Assembly (NCBI RefSeq): GCF_900107845.1
Contig: NZ_FNRM01000005.1
Coordinates: 248,001 to 312,000 of the forward strand
Reading direction: 5' to 3'
Source: Alkalimonas amylolytica
GTDB lineage: Bacteria > Pseudomonadota > Gammaproteobacteria > Enterobacterales > Alteromonadaceae
DNA: 64,000 nucleotides
Shown: positions 10,144 through 18,330 of the stretch, in pieces
How positions within the stretch are numbered: the first letter of the stretch is position 1
Layout: every line of letters starts with the position of its first letter
The notes under the pieces: model-generated
The model's database searches: none
What the model was told of the DNA's origin: nothing
Seen by the model: only the letters and a program-made list of their open reading frames with translations
Made by a program: the position numbers and the translations under genes

Positions 10144-11466
10144 TTATTTCAGCAGATGTTGCTTGAACGCATGGGCAGCGTAGTAAAGTGGATAAACTAG
10201 GTCGCGTTGCTCCAAAGTTGAAGAGCCTTGCGTACCGGTAAGTTTGATGGTTTTTATCGGTTTGCATTTTTGGGTATAAGATTGCAACGATCTGGCCCTG
10301 GTTCGTTTACCGCTCTTCACCTCAATGGGGATGATTTGGCCGGTCGGATCGGCCAGAATGAACTCAATTTCAGCTCTGGCATCGTTCCAGCTAAAGGTGG
10401 GTTCAACACCCAGCGCAGCAAGCTCCTGCTGGACGTAGTTCTCAGCAATATAGCCCTTATAATCGTAGTTTTGTTGTTTAATTTCCAGATAGTTTACCCC
10501 TAGCATATGGTTAAGCAAGCCGACATCAAATAGAAACAGCTTGACCATATTGTCTTTTTTATAGGCTGCCAGCGGACTCCGTGGTGTACCTTCGAGCGGG
10601 TAGTTTTTCAGAACCAGCCGACATTTTTCCAGCCAGACAATGCCGGTTTCCAGCTCCTGATAGCGCGACTTGCGCGCATATACATCTTTAAATTTGAAAC
10701 GTTTCACCGATTCATCCACCACCGCCGCCAATTGCGATGGTACCGCCATAAACACGGCCTCAATCAAGGCCGCGTCTACTTTGCCGGCATACTTACCAAA
10801 ATCCCGTACATAACCTGCCAGTAGATCGGCCTGCACCTTGGTGACGGCTTTCACCCGCTCCAGTATGCTCTGATCTGCTAGCTTGAACCATAGATCCACA
10901 GCTTCGGGCATACCGCCGGTAAAGTAATAGTCGGTCAGCTTGTCAAACAACCGGCTGTGCGCAGCGGTGGAGTTTTGTGCTGCATCATAAACCTTCACTA
11001 GCGCTGGCTCTCCTGATGCCACTAAAAACTCGCGAAAGGTCAGCGGCCGTAAGTTGTATTGCTCTACCTTGCCTACCGGAAAGGTATTGAGTAAACCAAT
11101 ATTTGAGCCACTGGCCGCCACAAAGGCTTGTGGGGTTTTCTCAGCAAAGTACTTTAAAGCGGTAACAGCGCGTGGACATTCACCAATTTCATCCAGGATC
11201 AATAAGTCGGTTTGCAGATTAAACGGTTGGCCGGTTAGCAGCTCAATATTGGTTAGTACGTCCTGCGGCATTAGGGAACCGGCAAAAGCATCAGCCATCT
11301 GAGGTGATTCCAGAAAGTCGATACGCAGTACCTGTGGGAAGCGCTTGCCAAATAAGGTTTGCAATAAATAGGTTTTACCGCATTGGCGGGCACCGTCGAT
11401 TAACAACGGTTTGCGCTCAGGCTGCTCTTTCCAGCTCAACAGCTCGGTCAATAAGGCTCGTTCCAT
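10144..11466 (-). CDS. AAA+ ATPase with DUF4143 C-terminal domain
   Basis: The protein has about 440 residues. Walker A is DGARQCGKTYLLQTLF near residue 25 and Walker B is DLLILDEIGECPRAV. Residues from about 180 onward (YYFTGGMPEAVD and a late VEVKSG-like PIEVKSGKRTRA) fit the AAA_14/DUF4143 layout, in which the C-terminal part carries a degenerate nuclease-like fold. I start at the ATG at 11466, after GGAG, rather than a TTG nine codons upstream. The role of this family is unknown; members are widespread in accessory DNA. It is divergent from the toxin-antitoxin pair, and the shared intergenic region holds three regularly spaced palindromes. Confidence 0.85.
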   Translation of the reverse strand: MERALLTELLSWKEQPERKPLLIDGARQCGKTYLLQTLFGKRFPQVLRIDFLESPQMADAFAGSLMPQDVLTNIELLTGQPFNLQTDLLILDEIGECPRAVTALKYFAEKTPQAFVAASGSNIGLLNTFPVGKVEQYNLRPLTFREFLVASGEPALVKVYDAAQNSTAAHSRLFDKLTDYYFTGGMPEAVDLWFKLADQSILERVKAVTKVQADLLAGYVRDFGKYAGKVDAALIEAVFMAVPSQLAAVVDESVKRFKFKDVYARKSRYQELETGIVWLEKCRLVLKNYPLEGTPRSPLAAYKKDNMVKLFLFDVGLLNHMLGVNYLEIKQQNYDYKGYIAENYVQQELAALGVEPTFSWNDARAEIEFILADPTGQIIPIEVKSGKRTRARSLQSYTQKCKPIKTIKLTGTQGSSTLEQRDLVYPLYYAAHAFKQHLLK

Positions 11467-11504
11467 GAAAGACTCCGTGCTTGACAACTTCAACAGTTAT
11501 ACAC

Positions 11505-11585
11505 TTTTATGCGCATTAAAACAATTGAACTTGCATTTTTATGCGCATAAAAATGTTTTTTTTTACAAAAATATGCGCATAAAAA
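11505..11585. promoter_or_regulatory. three palindromic sites at exact 32-bp spacing
   Basis: The core TATGCGCATA (first copy TATGCGCATT) occurs at 11508-11517, 11540-11549 and 11572-11581, each flanked by A/T runs; the middle copy extends to the perfect 18-bp palindrome at 11536-11553. Centres are exactly 32 bp apart, about three helical turns, so proteins bound to them would lie on one face. They begin about 40 bp upstream of the ATPase gene start and end about 95 bp before the toxin gene. They look like operators or an initiation-type iteron set; the binding protein is unknown. Confidence 0.75.
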
Positions 11586-11676
11586 CGTTTTTAGAGGGGC
11601 GCTTAAGCTGCTGAAATGATCCAGCTGGACAGTGAGGTTATTGAGGGTTATCATATAAGATAACTGAAGGAGCTTT

Positions 11677-12006
11677 ATGGCTTGGAAGATTAGCTTTTAT
11701 TCTGGTGTAGAAGATCAGATTCTGAACATGCCAGCGAAGCTTCAGGCAAGAATGCTTAAATTACTGGAGCTCATCGAGAAGCATGGTGCTAATTTGGGTG
11801 TTCCGCACACTGAGCCCATGGGTGATGGATTATTTGAGATCCGGGCGAAAGCACAAGAAGGAATTGGGCGCGGGCTGTTTTGCTACCTGAAAGGTAAGCA
11901 TATACATGTACTGCATGCCTTTGTGAAAAAGTCTCAGAAAACACCCATCAAAGAGTTAGCACTTGCCCGGCAACGGCAAAAAGAGGTTCAAAACCATGAG
12001 TCTTGA
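11677..12006 (+). CDS. RelE/HigB-like type II toxin (Gp49 family)
   Basis: This 109-residue protein starts after GAAGGAG. Segments GLFEIRAKAQEGIGRGLFCY and HAFVKKSQKTPIKELALA are the hallmark strands and Lys-rich C-terminal helix of the phage Gp49-like/HigB branch of the RelE superfamily, which are mRNA interferases. It overlaps the downstream helix-turn-helix antitoxin gene by 11 bases, in the toxin-first order usual for HigBA. Activity against translating mRNA is inferred from family. Confidence 0.9.
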   Translation: MAWKISFYSGVEDQILNMPAKLQARMLKLLELIEKHGANLGVPHTEPMGDGLFEIRAKAQEGIGRGLFCYLKGKHIHVLHAFVKKSQKTPIKELALARQRQKEVQNHES

Positions 12007-12274
12007 AACATTAAAGCAGCGAGCCTTAGCGAACCCTGAGGTAAAAGCTGAATATGACCAGCTCGAAGGTGAGTTTTCGCTGATCGATCAATTGCTGTCG
12101 ATGCGCACCGAGGCCGGTTTAACCCAAACACAGGTTGCTGAAAGAATGCAGACCCAGAAAAGCAATGTAAGTCGACTAGAAAGGGGCAATGCCAACCCCA
12201 GCTGGGCAACGCTGACCAAGTACGCACATGCTTGTGGTTATCAGCTAACCATTAAGCCGATAAAAGCACGTTGA
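11996..12274 (+). CDS. XRE-family antitoxin partner of the RelE/HigB-like toxin
   Basis: The protein has 92 residues from the ATG at 11996, inside the end of the toxin gene. The HTH is EAGLTQTQVAERMQTQKSNV followed by SRLERGNANPS, the classical XRE recognition region, and a short C-terminal strand QLTIKPIKAR. It should neutralise the toxin and repress their shared promoter. The overlap gives tight translational coupling. Confidence 0.9.
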   Translation: MSLETLKQRALANPEVKAEYDQLEGEFSLIDQLLSMRTEAGLTQTQVAERMQTQKSNVSRLERGNANPSWATLTKYAHACGYQLTIKPIKAR

Positions 12275-12321
12275 GGCCGGCTGGGCAGAGCAAGATTGCC
12301 AGATTATTCCTTACCCTGCCA

Positions 12322-12873
12322 TCAATTGCGTGGCCTTGCCTTTAGGTGCCGTTCAAGCCGTTCCATTTCCTCTGATGTGCCTCTGCTAACAATCCTTCGA
12401 ACCTCGGGATCAAAGCACAATGTCGTACTTCTTACCCAGGCCTCCATCGTAACCCGATTAGGTAGTAAGGTCATTGCAGGGCAAGGTGTGAAACCTGCGG
12501 CCTCCGCTTTGCTCTGCCAGTGAGACGTAATAAAGTGGCTGCCAACAAAAATTACTACTAATCCGACTACGGCAAAAGACGCCAGAATTTTCTCTGCTTT
12601 TTTAAAAAAATGTGTTTCTGTCTGGAAAATGCAACGATACATAAAGTAAAGCAGAAATAGTAAAGCGCCCGCAAAAGCACCAACAATGATCCCGGGACTA
12701 TACCCATGCATACTGCTGATGATGATTAACTGTGATTCGCTTGCTATAGAAGTAGCATGCTGCTGCCACCCCCGATTCAGCAGGACAGTCGCAGCAATAC
12801 CCATGGCAAGCATGAGGAAAAAAGCGAACAGTGAGGTGGCGGCCAGTTTTATTCTCTGATGTTGATGATTCAT
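12322..12873 (-). CDS. membrane protein, probable immunity protein (DUF1240-like)
   Basis: The 183-residue protein has three hydrophobic segments: residues about 10-32, 55-82 (IIVGAFAGALLFLLYFMYRC) and 95-115 (ILASFAVVGLVVIFVGSHF). They are followed by a soluble tail with the pattern AAGFTPCPAM and a later TTLC. That paired-cysteine tail recalls DUF1240-type inner-membrane proteins (from memory). Its start codon shares one base with the stop of the preceding toxin-like gene (TAATG), so the two are translated together. Small membrane proteins placed this way commonly protect against membrane-acting toxins; that role is inferred. Confidence 0.6.
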   Translation of the reverse strand: MNHQHQRIKLAATSLFAFFLMLAMGIAATVLLNRGWQQHATSIASESQLIIISSMHGYSPGIIVGAFAGALLFLLYFMYRCIFQTETHFFKKAEKILASFAVVGLVVIFVGSHFITSHWQSKAEAAGFTPCPAMTLLPNRVTMEAWVRSTTLCFDPEVRRIVSRGTSEEMERLERHLKARPRN

Positions 12874-13781
12874 TACCGTAACCTGGGTTGTAACAGGGAG
12901 TTCAGGTAGCTACGCAAAGTCAGTGATAGCTGTCGTCTGACAGCGGTACCAGTCGAGCTCAGAACATAGTAAAAACCGGATGCAATATCTTGTTTTAGCT
13001 TTTCTTCTTTCTGCTCTAATTGCTTGATTAAGGCGTTTGTAATGCCAAAATGTTGGTCTGCTTCAAATAACAACAAAGCTGTTCCAACAGCCATCACTAA
13101 ACCGAGTGCTATAGGAACAACTGCGATGGTTGTGAGTGTTGCTGCAATAGCACCAATGGCATAACCAGCTGCACTGGCAATCACGGCTTTCACGATATCT
13201 GTACTGATGGTTCCCAGCCAATGAGTCCAGCGAAACTCATCTGCAAATAACCAGCTAAGCGTATTAATTGTGACTGAAAACAATACTGAGATGAAGATAC
13301 CACCCTTCGCTGATGATTTAAGCGCCTGGCCGCCAACACCCATGCTCATCACTTTGGTGTTGGTGGAAAGATAACGTGTCCCTGTTAAAACCTGCCTTAA
13401 ACCAGCCCGGCCTTTAAAAACAATATATTGCTTGCCGCCGCTAACCTGCACATAGTAACGGCCAAAAATACTTCCGGAGCGCTTCATATCCATAGCCAAG
13501 GCATTGAGAACCCGGACTTGAGCACCGGCAGCTATCGCAGTGCCACCAAATTCTCTGCTATATAGATCAAACTGAGTTGCCAGTGATATCCCTGTTAATT
13601 GTTCAAAAGCTTCTGATATTTGCTGCGGGTTTTTGCCTTTACTTTTTTGTTCAGCGGCCCACAACTGAACCATTTCCTGGATGTTCAGAACATAGATATC
13701 GTGCTGGTTTTCTTTAAAAGCGGTTTCCAGTTCTTTTCGAGCGGAATAAGAATGAGGCTGTGCCATAGCTTTATCATCCAT
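12873..13781 (-). CDS. putative membrane-active toxin related to PAAR-associated effectors
   Basis: The 302-residue protein has a soluble N-terminal half and a hydrophobic C-terminal half. YIVFKGRAGLRQVLTGTRYL (about residues 132-151) and the following Gly/Ala-rich helices, with KAVIASAAGYAIGA and VPIALGLVMAVGTALL, resemble the membrane-inserting C-terminal domains of some PAAR-type secreted effectors and of E. coli YafU; this is recognised from memory, not searched. No PAAR domain or signal peptide is present, so it would be an orphan effector or a stand-alone toxin. An alternative start is the ATG at 13766. The overlapping membrane protein at 12322-12873 is the likely immunity partner. The surrounding DNA is AT-rich compared with the flanking core genes. 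Confidence 0.55.
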   Translation of the reverse strand: MDDKAMAQPHSYSARKELETAFKENQHDIYVLNIQEMVQLWAAEQKSKGKNPQQISEAFEQLTGISLATQFDLYSREFGGTAIAAGAQVRVLNALAMDMKRSGSIFGRYYVQVSGGKQYIVFKGRAGLRQVLTGTRYLSTNTKVMSMGVGGQALKSSAKGGIFISVLFSVTINTLSWLFADEFRWTHWLGTISTDIVKAVIASAAGYAIGAIAATLTTIAVVPIALGLVMAVGTALLLFEADQHFGITNALIKQLEQKEEKLKQDIASGFYYVLSSTGTAVRRQLSLTLRSYLNSLLQPRLR

Positions 13782-13978
13782 GATTTCTGTTTAAAAAATG
13801 ATTAAATCATGTGAATTAATTTAATTCAAGAAGAAGTGGTATTTTGAAGGAGGTTTCGAAGTGTTTACCACCATCCGGCACTGAATAAGCAATTTAGCAG
13901 ATGCTGTGTTGTCAGTAGCTTCAGGTGGATACGCTCAATTTGAATCGTCTGGTAAGGGCAGCTCTGAATAGGAAAAGT

Positions 13979-15967
13979 TTAGTTTTTCAATGTTGGCAAG
14001 CCACAGGCCTGTAAAAATGCGTAGGTGCCATCGTAGAAAGACGTTTTACGGGTTGAGTCGGCATCATTACCCTCAGGTACAAAAATTACCATCCCTTCGC
14101 GGGCCCGTGTTAATAACACACGGTAGGCGTTTTCCAAGTACTGTTGCTGTACTCGCTGTTGTCTTTTCTGCCACTTTGATCCAGCAAAGCGCCAATGTTG
14201 GAACCCGTTATCGGTAAAACGCAGATCAGCGTCCCATGCAACTAAAGCCCAATCAAGCTCCAAGCCCTGCACGTCAAACTCTGTGGCAGTATCCTCTAGA
14301 AAGTTACTTGAGCGTATATCGTTCGGCGCTGCTAAAAACCATTTCTCAGCCTCGATGGTATTTTTGACAAAAACTCCTTCTGCTTTTAAACGAATTGCAT
14401 TGGAGGACGCCAGCAAACCTGAACGACGGTTGGCTAGTGTTTGCTGTTTTAACCAATCCCTTGATTGAGCCAGATCGCGGCTAAGCACGATTGGGTATTG
14501 GCTTGCTATGGTTGAATAAACCTGTTTGGCCCTATTGGCATCACCTGCAATCAGATAATGAACAAATGAAGATAGGTTTTCAGCGCGAAATGAGCGCATG
14601 GATGTTGCTAAGTGCAAGCTTGTTTCCTGTTGAAAATGCTTCAACGTTGCTTGTTCAATACCGTCATTGACGTATTCACCCGTTAGCAGGTTGGGGGAGC
14701 AGTAAACGTGCCAGTGTGAAAAACTGTGCTCAATGGCTTTAAACCAGCCAAGAATACCCGCCTCACCGACATTAATTTCTTGTCCGCCGCCGATAAGGGC
14801 AATGATCACTGCCCAGTCTTGATGGCGATCCATGACCGAAATTAAAAACTCTGGCTCGGACATGTTGAAGTCGAACAGGCCACGTTTTTGTTGCATAAAC
14901 TTGGCCGTTTGCTCTAAATCCCAAGCGCGTTGTGCTTCATCAAAAATAGCGACATGCTCGGGTGGCTTTGCTTGTTCCTTGATGTACTCGTCTCGGAAGC
15001 GGTGAATGTTTTGAATGAAACTTTCAACGCGCTGGCGCGCTTCTTTTTTAGTAATTGGTTGAGTATTAGGTTCTAGTTGACGAGAACGCTCAGCTTGGAA
15101 CAAGTCCTGTGCTAGTGCCTCTTGTAGCACGGCAACCAGAGGCCCATTGCCACTAAGAAATACCGAGTATTCATCATCATTCGGGTTGGCGTGTTGATTT
15201 GCGATGTTCAAGCCAACTAATGTTTTACCGGCACCAGGCACGCCGGTGACAAAGCAAATGACTTTTTGCTGTTGCAGTCGTGCTCGGTGAATGATTTCAA
15301 AGAGTTTGTGGCAAGTTTTTCTGATGTTCTCACTGCCTGCTTCTGACCGAGTAATATCGACCACATCATGTTTGGCATAAAGTGCCTGCGCAGCCTCTAC
15401 GATAGTCGGCGTTGGCTTATACGATGCTGCAAGCCACTGCGCGATATCAAAGGGCGAAGCAGCCAATTGCTGGTTCACTGAACTGAGAAGGGTAGCTAGG
15501 TTGGTGCCGTTACAACACAAAACCGATGCAACCTGTTCTTGGCTGAATGTGAGTGAAGTAAACTCTTCAGTCGCTTTGGTACAAACTAAGATAGGAACTA
15601 TCGGCAGGTGATGGCTTCCTTCATGGAAGTGCTTGAGATCTAAAGCATAACCAGCAGTTTGTGCTCGATCCGCATAGCTGTATGTGTTTGCACCTACTTT
15701 AAACTCAAGGACAAAAATAATCCCATCAAGGACAAGTACCACATCGGCTCTGCGCCCCATTCGTGGGATCATAAACTCAAAAAACAGCTGGCCTTGCTGT
15801 GAGGTGGCTGAGAATGTCTGTTTCAGCAAGCTTATTTGTGCAATCCACGCTTGTGTTTGTGAGTGCAGCAGATCTTGTCCATGCAATGGTGTGATCTGCC
15901 CAAGAATCGATGCCTGATCAGCAGCTAAGAATTCAGGGATGGATGCTGTGAAGTAAGCGCGGCTCAT
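13979..15967 (-). CDS. nuclease-helicase fusion (DUF2075 / Schlafen-type SF1 helicase)
   Basis: The protein has 662 residues. The N-terminal 150 residues contain RRADVVLVLDGIIFVLEFK, an Asp then ExK arrangement typical of PD-(D/E)XK nucleases. From about residue 235 follows an SF1-like helicase: Walker A GVPGAGKTLVGLNIA, Walker B VAIFDEAQRAWD, motif III IALIGGGQEINVGEAG and a late arginine-finger motif LLTRAREGMVIF. This domain order matches DUF2075 proteins, which are related to the helicase part of Schlafen proteins and often lie in defence islands. The start codon overlaps the stop of the controller-protein gene (TGATG). Nucleic-acid cleavage on phage infection is a reasonable inference, not shown. 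Confidence 0.85.
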   Translation of the reverse strand: MSRAYFTASIPEFLAADQASILGQITPLHGQDLLHSQTQAWIAQISLLKQTFSATSQQGQLFFEFMIPRMGRRADVVLVLDGIIFVLEFKVGANTYSYADRAQTAGYALDLKHFHEGSHHLPIVPILVCTKATEEFTSLTFSQEQVASVLCCNGTNLATLLSSVNQQLAASPFDIAQWLAASYKPTPTIVEAAQALYAKHDVVDITRSEAGSENIRKTCHKLFEIIHRARLQQQKVICFVTGVPGAGKTLVGLNIANQHANPNDDEYSVFLSGNGPLVAVLQEALAQDLFQAERSRQLEPNTQPITKKEARQRVESFIQNIHRFRDEYIKEQAKPPEHVAIFDEAQRAWDLEQTAKFMQQKRGLFDFNMSEPEFLISVMDRHQDWAVIIALIGGGQEINVGEAGILGWFKAIEHSFSHWHVYCSPNLLTGEYVNDGIEQATLKHFQQETSLHLATSMRSFRAENLSSFVHYLIAGDANRAKQVYSTIASQYPIVLSRDLAQSRDWLKQQTLANRRSGLLASSNAIRLKAEGVFVKNTIEAEKWFLAAPNDIRSSNFLEDTATEFDVQGLELDWALVAWDADLRFTDNGFQHWRFAGSKWQKRQQRVQQQYLENAYRVLLTRAREGMVIFVPEGNDADSTRKTSFYDGTYAFLQACGLPTLKN

Positions 15968-16191
15968 CAGCTGAACTCCGGTACATTAAAAAGCTCAGCC
16001 ACTGAGATCTGCAACGCATCTGCTATCAACACAATGTTTTTAAAGCTCACATTGCGTTTGCCTCGCTCAATACCACTGATGTAAGTGCGATCCAGCTGGG
16101 CCCTAGCACCTAATTCTTCTTGACTGATGCCTTGAGCCTGCCGCAGTTGCTTGATGCGTAAACCGAATTGTTGCAAAGCGTCCTGATGCAT
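15967..16191 (-). CDS. restriction-modification controller-like XRE regulator
   Basis: The 74-residue protein is almost entirely one helix-turn-helix domain. QGISQEELGARAQLDRTYIS followed by GIERGKRNVSFKN is the signature of C (controller) proteins of type II restriction-modification systems, which act as homodimers at C-boxes to delay nuclease expression. Start is the ATG at 16191 with AGGAAA upstream. It overlaps the nuclease-helicase gene by one base, the position where a controller gene precedes an endonuclease gene. A C-box-like inverted repeat lies 43 bases upstream. No methyltransferase gene is present here. Confidence 0.88.
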   Translation of the reverse strand: MHQDALQQFGLRIKQLRQAQGISQEELGARAQLDRTYISGIERGKRNVSFKNIVLIADALQISVAELFNVPEFS

Positions 16192-16233
16192 TGCTCATTT
16201 CCTATAAGATAAGAGCTTACATCCTCAGTCGAT

Positions 16234-16264
16234 GTGACTTATAATGCTACGGACTATAAGTCAC
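16234..16264. promoter_or_regulatory. C-box-like operator of the controller gene
   Basis: GTGACTTATA and TATAAGTCAC form a perfect 10-bp inverted repeat separated by 11 bases. The right part contains GACTATAAGTC, which reads GACTTATAGTC on the minus strand, the form of box I know for R-M controller proteins. The site lies between the controller gene and the divergent small gene at 16280 and could control both. Confidence 0.8.
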
Positions 16265-16279
16265 GTTGCGGGTTTTCTT

Positions 16280-16513
16280 ATGTCCATATCTAGTTCAAAT
16301 AGCGATTACTTTGAATTGCTTAGTGGGCATTTAAAGGCAATGTACTGCATTGACTTTGACGATACTGGCTACACGAAGGAGGAGTGGTTAGCTCAATTTG
16401 GAGAGCTTGAGCTGGATGATGCAATTGAGGAGTATGCGCAGAAATATGCGTTAATTCCACTCAATGAAGTAACAACGGTTTCTAGTTGTGAATTTAATTT
16501 ACAATCTGTTTAA
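16280..16513 (+). CDS. small acidic hypothetical protein
   Basis: This 77-residue reading begins at the ATG at 16280; an in-frame start at 16244 would lie inside the operator. The product is acidic, with IDFDDTGYTKEEWLAQFGEL followed by ELDDAIEEYAQKYA, and has no recognised domain or signal peptide. No strong ribosome site is visible. It is divergent from the controller gene across the C-box, so it may belong to the same system. I do not recognise it; coding potential is moderate. Confidence 0.5.
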   Translation: MSISSSNSDYFELLSGHLKAMYCIDFDDTGYTKEEWLAQFGELELDDAIEEYAQKYALIPLNEVTTVSSCEFNLQSV

Positions 16514-16556
16514 TGCTATTATTTAGAGCATAATCAATGATTACTAAGGACAGTAG

Positions 16557-17012
16557 ATGACCCTTGCACAGGTTGATGACAACGGTTTACTAAAACAGCG
16601 CCGTCTGGCGGTGCCGGTATGGCTAAAATTTGCGGGTTGTTTGGTGCTGAGCTTTTATGGTGTCGTTTTCCTGTTTGCCACGATTTATCTGCTGGGCGGT
16701 GATGCGTCTACTTCCTTTACTTTCTCGGATTATACGCTGCAACATCCATTCAGGGTGCTTGCAATGCTGTGGGGCGGGTTTGCTTTGATGGCCATATGCT
16801 TTTATGGATTGCTGCGCGGGCACTATGCCGGTCTGATAAGTTGCCTGGCGCTGAGCTATCTGGGGTTGGCGGATGCGGTGTATCGTTTTGCAACCACAGG
16901 GACCTTGGATCTAACCCTTCTGATTTACCTTATTGTTCTTACCCAGCTGCATAAGATTTGGCGGCGTTGGCGCAAGCAAATTACGCATAGTGATAGGCTT
17001 TGTTCTACCTGA
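16557..17012 (+). CDS. small integral membrane protein, unknown
   Basis: The 151-residue protein starts at an ATG after AAGGA. Four hydrophobic segments are visible: WLKFAGCLVLSFYGVVFLFA, VLAMLWGGFALMAICFYGLL, GLISCLALSYLGLADAVY and LDLTLLIYLIVLTQL. The tail is basic (HKIWRRWRKQ). No family is recognised. It may be the last gene of the AT-rich accessory stretch; composition becomes more GC-rich from here on. Confidence 0.65.
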   Translation: MTLAQVDDNGLLKQRRLAVPVWLKFAGCLVLSFYGVVFLFATIYLLGGDASTSFTFSDYTLQHPFRVLAMLWGGFALMAICFYGLLRGHYAGLISCLALSYLGLADAVYRFATTGTLDLTLLIYLIVLTQLHKIWRRWRKQITHSDRLCST

Positions 17013-17037
17013 ACATTGCCCCATGCTGTAAGCCCGC

Positions 17038-18330
17038 TTAACCTAACAATACCTTGTTATCCTGCCGGCAGCGTTCCAACTGGGTGGTAACAGCCTTGAT
17101 GGTCTGCTTTGACACGTCCAGTTCTTTCGCTATCGGTCCAAACTGCTGAATGGTGTCGGCAATGAATTGCAGTTGCTGCTGCGCTTGGCGCCAGTCGTTG
17201 TAACCACTGCTGGCAGCGAGTTGTTGAATGGTTTTCAGCGGCGGCGCTTTGCCAAAGCCGCCAAAGGCGGTGGCGTGCTCATTGAAAGGATGAGGACTAA
17301 AGGTTACATCGTAGAAGGGCGCTGGTTGCCACTGCCCCTGGTCATTTTGCAGGAAAGCCCAGTTTTTACTGTGATCGTCCTGATTGCAGGCCAGTAAATT
17401 AAACATCGCCCGACGAAATTGTAATTGGCCGGCGGCAGGCGACTTACAAAGCTGGCGGCTGGCTTTGATCAGGTCCAGGTAATCCAGACTCGGTGTTCGA
17501 AAATCTGCATCCAGCAGGCCGCATGCACTGTGCAGATGCAAGCGGCCTGGGTTTCCCTCTACGGTGGGCGCTAGCCAGTCAAAACGTTTCAGTGCCAGCC
17601 AGCGACGCGGGCCAGCGGGGGTGATAAGGTCGATCAGATGCCACTCGGGCGGGCGCAAATTCGCTTTGGCTGCCATGGTCAGGTAGGCAGCCTCACAGCT
17701 TCCTTCTTCATGGCCGAGCGGTAACTGCTGTGAGGTAAACTTTACCAGCCAGGCTTCATCACCTGCTATGGGGTAAGTCCGGCAATGCTCTGGCTCACCG
17801 GCCTTCAAGTAAAGTTGTGCTTTGGGCCGGGCTCCGCCGGAGCTGCCGGCCACAACCAGTGCGGCCAGCACATCTTCGGTCTGGCCATCAAAAAGAGCCT
17901 GCGCCTCCATCCCCAATGTTGCCAGATCGGTTTGTGCAGGATGCTCAGCCCGATAGTCAGAAGCTGGCGCATAACTTAAAGCGCCCATGCCACGGTTACC
18001 GACAAAAGCCAGCCGATCCATGGCGGTTAGCTGGCTGGGTAAAATACCATGCTGCCGGAATGTCCGGTCTTGCAACAAGAGACCCCAGCCGTCCGGTAAA
18101 CTGTCGGCAAAAACTCCGTGCAGGCCGGCATGCGGCTTGGCAGGTGCGGGCTGCAGTTGATGGGTTGCTGGCAAATAAAAAGGGGAAAGTGAGCCGAAAT
18201 GATGAAGATAGGCCGGTTCGTATTGGAAAAAAACGCCCTGACGATTTTGCACCAGCACTCCCGCCTGCACTTGTTCGCCATTGGCCAGTGTTCTGCTCAC
18301 CGTGAGTTTTTGCACTGGTTTAAAAGGCAT
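17038..18330 (-). CDS. hipA: HipA-family serine/threonine kinase toxin
   Basis: The protein has about 430 residues from the ATG at 18330, which overlaps the end of hipB by 11 bases; a longer reading to 18348 is less likely. The N-terminal couple domain (HGVFADSLPDGWGLLL), the Gly-rich loop GSSGGARPKAQLYL, the catalytic loop NQDDHSKNWAF and the metal-binding FYDVTFS are all in place. HipA of E. coli phosphorylates glutamyl-tRNA synthetase and induces dormancy. The kinase core appears intact. The HipB gene upstream and paired operators complete the module. Confidence 0.92.
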   Translation of the reverse strand: MPFKPVQKLTVSRTLANGEQVQAGVLVQNRQGVFFQYEPAYLHHFGSLSPFYLPATHQLQPAPAKPHAGLHGVFADSLPDGWGLLLQDRTFRQHGILPSQLTAMDRLAFVGNRGMGALSYAPASDYRAEHPAQTDLATLGMEAQALFDGQTEDVLAALVVAGSSGGARPKAQLYLKAGEPEHCRTYPIAGDEAWLVKFTSQQLPLGHEEGSCEAAYLTMAAKANLRPPEWHLIDLITPAGPRRWLALKRFDWLAPTVEGNPGRLHLHSACGLLDADFRTPSLDYLDLIKASRQLCKSPAAGQLQFRRAMFNLLACNQDDHSKNWAFLQNDQGQWQPAPFYDVTFSPHPFNEHATAFGGFGKAPPLKTIQQLAASSGYNDWRQAQQQLQFIADTIQQFGPIAKELDVSKQTIKAVTTQLERCRQDNKVLLG

